A program made the position numbers and the translations under genes. Source: Ilyonectria destructans (lineage: Eukaryota; Ascomycota; Sordariomycetes; Hypocreales; Nectriaceae). From it: 64,000 nt of DNA. This document shows positions 60,113 to 64,000 of this stretch, in pieces. Location of the stretch: the NCBI GenBank assembly GCA_020740775.1, contig JAHEWK010000008.1:1178001-1242000 (forward strand), in the 5' to 3' direction. The notes below the pieces were generated by a model. The model was not told the DNA's origin, did no database searches, and saw only the letters and a list, made by a program, of their open reading frames with translations. Position 1 is the first letter of the stretch, and the number at the start of each line of letters is the position of its first letter.

Positions 60113-60774
60113 GACAGGGGAGGCCAGGGTGTAGGCAAGGAATATGATATGTGGAGGAGAGTGGCTAGGAGAGATTTGTGAGAGGCGGTAGTTATTGGAC
60201 TTTGAGCAAGGCGTTATGGTATCAAGGGAGATGTATGATATGGCGGATACATGGCGGGAAGGATGACAACAGTTTGCATGCGAGAGGACCAGCTGTCAGC
60301 TGGGATTGATTGACTGGACGATGCAGCATTTATTGCACTGTAATTAATACCACAACCTCCAAGATGTTTCTTTCTTATGAAGTGTTCCTGTTGGATATTG
60401 TGATGATTAATTGCTGTTCAACTCCAGGACCCCGCCCGACGATAGCTATTGTGCAGCGTGCCTCGGCTCGGCTACACAGGCGGGCAACTTTGGCTGCGAG
60501 TTGGCGCCGATCAGGAGTGGGATTGGGGAATTAAGCGTCACACCGGAAACGCCATGTCTCGGATAGGATGAACCCCGCACTATTGGCCACGAGTTCCGAG
60601 ACTGAGCTACCTCGGAGGTGACGTCGCCAACTCAGACATTGTTTATAATTCTCCTCATTGGGTTCCTATTTTCTGGCTGAGTCTGAGTTCTGATCGCCCG
60701 GTTTCTAGTTGTCTGCTTGGACGTGTTGTGAATAACAGCTCTATCTCTACTATTTTGCCTCAATACCCATCATC
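60113..60774. other. 0.66 kb intergenic region
   Basis: TRA1 3' flank and acetoacetyl-CoA synthetase promoter. No other feature is seen. Confidence 0.5.
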
Positions 60775-63227
60775 ATGGACATAGAAAAGACGCCAAGAAA
60801 GGTCTGGGAGCACCCAGATCCCCAGAGCACTGCAATGTGGGCGTTTATGCAAGAAGCAAATCAGAGACATGGGCTGAATCTGAAGGTGTGTTGCCGTTGC
60901 AGATCCGCTCCAGCTTGGAGTTTGCATGGATTCAATTGCACTGTGGCTGACACAATAACAGACCTTCTCTGACTTGTACGAGTGGTCCTGCGAAAGACGC
61001 AGCGACTTCTGGGGCCAGCTTTGGGAAACCCAGAACTATATTCACGAAGGATCCTATACAGAAGTCGTCGACGAGTCCATACCCGTCTCCCAGCTGCCCC
61101 GTTGGTTCGCCGGCGTCCGACTCAACTGGGCCGAGAACCTGCTCTGGACACGGCCTCCTGCAGGAACGAGCGCCCCCGGCGAGCGGTGTACGCTGCACAA
61201 AAAAGACGACGCCGTGGCTGTGACTGAAGTCCGCGAGGGCAATACAGAAGTCAAGCATGTAACGTGGGGAGAGCTTCGCCAACGGGCTGCCCGGTTGGCG
61301 GGTGCGTTGGCCGCGCGAGGCGTTGGCAAGGGGGATCGCGTCGTCATGGTTGGCGCGCATGCGACTGAGACGCTGGTTGTATTCCTGGCCACGGTGTGGT
61401 TGGGAGGAATATTCAGTAGCAGCTCGACTGATATGGGAGTTGGAGGCCTGTTGCAGCGGACGGTGCAGATCAATCCCAAGGTATGTCGTGATCCTGTTCC
61501 GTGGTTGTTGTTCGCAGAACTGTAGGAGGAGAGCACGCTGACGAGTTGGCAGTTTGTCTTTTTCGATGATGGAGCCTTGTACAACGGCAAGATCATCGAC
61601 TTGAGAACCAAGATTGCCGGTGTGGCCGAGGGCATGAAGCAGTGCGATGGGTTTGAGAGCATCGTTGTCGTTCAGCGCTTCGACGCTCCCTACGACACCT
61701 CCAACATCGCAAACACAGAGAGATTCGAGTCGTTCCTCTCCGCATCGCCTCCGTCACCGCCGCCCATCGTGAGAGTCGATTTCCAAGACCCGATGATTGT
61801 CTACTATTCCTCAGGCACCACGGGAACACCCAAGGCCATTGTCCACGGCGTCGGCCCCCTCCTGGTCTCCATGCACAAGGAGGCCGTTTTGCATCGAGAC
61901 ATTGGCCACGAAGACGTCGGCTTGCAGTACACCACAACCGGGTGGATTATGTATCTATCGAGCGTTGGGCGGCTGGTCTTTGGCGGACGCACCATTGTGT
62001 ACGACGGATCGCCCTTTATGCCAGACCGCACCGTGCTGTTGCGCATCGCGGATGAGCAAAAGGCCACAGGACTGGGCGTGAGTCCGCGATGGCTTGGCGA
62101 GCTGATGAAGCACAATATTGTGCCGCAGAAGGTGGCCGATCTACGAAGCCTGCGGTTTGTAGGGAGCACCGGGATGGTGCTGAAGGAACAGGTGTTCCAT
62201 TGGTTCTATGACGGAGCGTTCCCGTCTAGCGTGCGGTTGGCCAACTTTTCAGGAGGAACTGATATCGTGAGTCTATGCCTTGGTGTTTATGTCTGCTCAG
62301 CTGGGTGGATTGCTTACTGTTTTTCTATCTAGGCCGGCTGCTTCGCCATCGAAAACCCTCTCACACCCATCTATGCTGGCGGATGTCAAGGCGGCAGCCT
62401 CGGCACACGCATCGCCATCTACCCAGCCTCATCATCCGGCGAAGACAGCAGCGATACGACCATCTCGCCTGTTCCAGATGGAATGGCAGGCGACCTCGTG
62501 GCCACATCCGCATTCCCAAACGTGCCGCTGTTCCTCTGGAACGACACCTCCCCGGCGCCGGGAGAAAAGTACCGCTCGGCGTACTTCGCACGCTTCCCCA
62601 ACGTCTGGGCACAGGGCGACTTTGCGGCGATCCACCCGACGACGCGGCACATTTACATCCTCGGCCGGTCGGACGGCGTGCTGAACCCGAGCGGGGTCCG
62701 GTTCGGCAGCGCCGACATCTACGCGGTGCTGGAGCGGTGGTTCGCGGGCGAGGTGGTCGAGAGCCTGTGTGTTGGGCAACGCAGGCCTTCGGATGCTGAT
62801 GAACGAGTGGTGCTGTTCTTGCTAATGCGAGAGGGATCTCGATTGAGGGAGAAGGGGCTGGAACAGAGGATCAGGGAGAAGATTACGAGTGACTTGACGA
62901 AGAGGCATGTGCCGCAGTACATTTTCGAGGTGCCTGATATTCCCGTGAGTCTTCCTTTTTATTGCTGGTCACTCACCCTTCTCATTTCTTCCGTTATTTG
63001 CTTCCGTATTGTTTTGCATCAAAGAACCAAAACACTGACGATGATGACAGACCACGGTCAATGGCAAAAAGGTCGAGTTGCCCGTCAAGCACATCATTTC
63101 AGGGCAGACGATCAAGCCGAGCGGAACGCTGCTGAACCCGCAGAGCCTGGATTTCTTCTACCAATTCCAGAAGGTTGAAGACGTGGTGAAGGAGCAGGAG
63201 GCCAAGGGAGTGCTGGCCAAGCTGTAG
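60775..63227 (+). CDS. Acetoacetyl-CoA synthetase
   Basis: Five exons (60775-60885, 60962-61480, 61553-62266, 62333-62944, 63051-63227) give 710 residues, all introns phase 0. The enzyme is an ANL-family ligase that makes acetoacetyl-CoA from acetoacetate, ATP and CoA in the cytosol, feeding ketone-body and leucine carbon to sterol or lipid synthesis. Evidence is the AACS-type N-terminus (KVWEHPDPQSTAMWAFMQEA, then WFAGVRLNWAENLLW), the AMP-binding P-loop YYSSGTTGTPKAIVHG at about 294-309, FSGGTDIAGCF, the hinge region ILGRSDGVLNPSGVRFGSAD, and the C-terminal catalytic-lysine motif TVNGKKVELPVK. Length and motif order fit AACS better than acetyl-CoA synthetase. The product ends VLAKL. Confidence 0.93.
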
Positions 63228-63425
63228 TGATGGAATAGTTGTTGCATTGTTTGAGCTAAGTTGGGTATAATATACACGGCCTGTTGGAAAAGAGGCCTTC
63301 CGATCCTTGAACGCCGTCCGTTGGTGCCTGATGCAGTCTGGTGTCTCTGCGTGCCGTCTCTCTTGCACTCCAAAAGAGTGGTTGTCCTCCTCATCCCAGT
63401 GCCCCCGTAGTCAAGTAAATCACCG

Positions 63426-63932
63426 TTATAGCTTCACCTCGGGAAACTTTCCCCCATTGACACCGTATCTCCACCCAAGATATCCCAGCATCCCTCCTAC
63501 GCTTCCAAGTCCCATGCCGCCGACAGCTCCTCTCCATCCCAAACCCCCCGCCGCCGCTCCCACCGCAGCTCCAGCCGCCATGCCAGCAACGGTCCAGTCA
63601 TCCGTCTCAACCTGTCCCTTGTTCTCCAGCAACCGCCAGCTGCGATCCTGCCACTCAATCTCGTCGCGGCCCTGCATGCGGCCTGTCGTCATTGCCGCTC
63701 CCAGACCCACGGCGACAAGCGTGCCGGTCGAGGCGGAGCGGAGCAGGCGCGGGGCCAAAGAGAGATCAGTGACTTTGGGGCGGAAGGCTGGGACCAGCTG
63801 GCGCGTGGTGGTGATGCCTGCAGAGATGAGGGCGCTCGCCGTGATGGCGCGGGCGATGACATGGGTGGTGAGGATGGTGCGCGAGAGGGGTTGATCCTCG
63901 GCGTAGGGCGTGTGAGGGAAGAAACGCGACAT
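63426..63932 (-). CDS. Small membrane-type protein, probably DUF1757 family
   Basis: Single exon, 168 residues, starting MSRFFPHTPYAEDQPLSRTI. Two or three hydrophobic stretches rich in Ala, Gly and Val are visible (THVIARAITASALISAG, GTLVAVGLGAAMTTG, and a Gly/Ala-rich region starting WTVAGMAAGAAVG). It resembles the fungal DUF1757 proteins of unknown function, possibly mitochondrial or membrane-associated. The gene is convergent with the acetoacetyl-CoA synthetase gene, with about 200 bp between the stop codons. The assignment to DUF1757 is from recollection of the N-terminal pattern and is moderate. Confidence 0.7.
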   Translation of the reverse strand: MSRFFPHTPYAEDQPLSRTILTTHVIARAITASALISAGITTTRQLVPAFRPKVTDLSLAPRLLRSASTGTLVAVGLGAAMTTGRMQGRDEIEWQDRSWRLLENKGQVETDDWTVAGMAAGAAVGAAAGGLGWRGAVGGMGLGSVGGMLGYLGWRYGVNGGKFPEVKL

Positions 63933-64000
63933 GATTCAGAGTCTTTTGAGAGTAGTATTTGGTGCTTTTGGCCAACGGGATTGGTAGGAAATGAGATGAC

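Overview
This window is nuclear DNA from a filamentous ascomycete (Pezizomycotina), most likely a Sordariomycete and possibly Hypocreales. The evidence is the compact intron style (48-115 bp, GT...CTAAC or CTGAC...AG), strong C preference at third codon positions, and families typical of such fungi: a PNP-NACHT-ankyrin NLR, an AA11-like LPMO, a DUF3433 membrane glycoprotein, a KNR4/SMI1 homologue and PET127. I see no rRNA, tRNA, CRISPR array or intact transposon. Exon boundaries were worked out by reading splice sites and checking phase across every junction. No transcript data were available.

Layout. 0.2-1.3 kb (+): CASTOR-like ACT-domain protein, first exon unresolved. 1.7-2.5 kb (-): YIH1/IMPACT. 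3.3-5.6 kb (-): VMA1, the catalytic A subunit of the vacuolar ATPase, with five introns clustered at the 5' end and an in-frame open stretch running 201 codons upstream of its start. 6.8-8.6 kb (-): flavin-containing monooxygenase. 9.9-13.4 kb (+): NOD-like receptor (nucleoside phosphorylase-like domain, NACHT, near-identical ankyrin repeats) with a frame-broken repeat tail. 13.8-15.9 kb (-): secreted acid sphingomyelinase. 17.0-20.1 kb (-): PET127, divergent from HID1/ECM30-like at 20.4-23.2 kb (+). 24.1-25.9 kb (+): epoxide-hydrolase-like protein that appears to lack its catalytic nucleophile. 26.5-29.8 kb (+): exocyst SEC8. 33.6-35.3 kb (+): KNR4/SMI1 homologue behind a 3.8 kb non-coding region. 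37.4-41.2 kb (+): DUF3433 multi-pass protein. 41.5-42.8 kb (-): AA11-like LPMO. 42.8-46.8 kb: about 4 kb without a supportable gene. 46.8-47.4 kb (-): gamma-glutamylcyclotransferase-like protein with an 8-nt internal exon. 48.4-60.1 kb (+): TRA1, 3839 codons. 60.8-63.2 kb (+): acetoacetyl-CoA synthetase. 63.4-63.9 kb (-): small DUF1757-like protein.

Function. Most genes are conserved housekeeping genes: vacuolar acidification, exocytosis, Golgi/dense-core trafficking, mitochondrial RNA processing, SAGA/NuA4 transcription and ketone-body/leucine carbon use. The first three genes (CASTOR-like, YIH1, V-ATPase A) all belong to amino-acid-sensing circuitry (TORC1/GCN2), which may be coincidence. 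The segment from about 6.3 to 17 kb looks more accessory: an FMO, an NLR and a secreted sphingomyelinase between conserved genes. The strongest candidates for new biology are the NLR with its homogenised and partly broken repeat array, the possible long N-terminal extension of VMA1, the epoxide-hydrolase-like protein without its nucleophile, and several unusual splicing features (8-9 nt exons and a stop-free 51-nt intron in TRA1).
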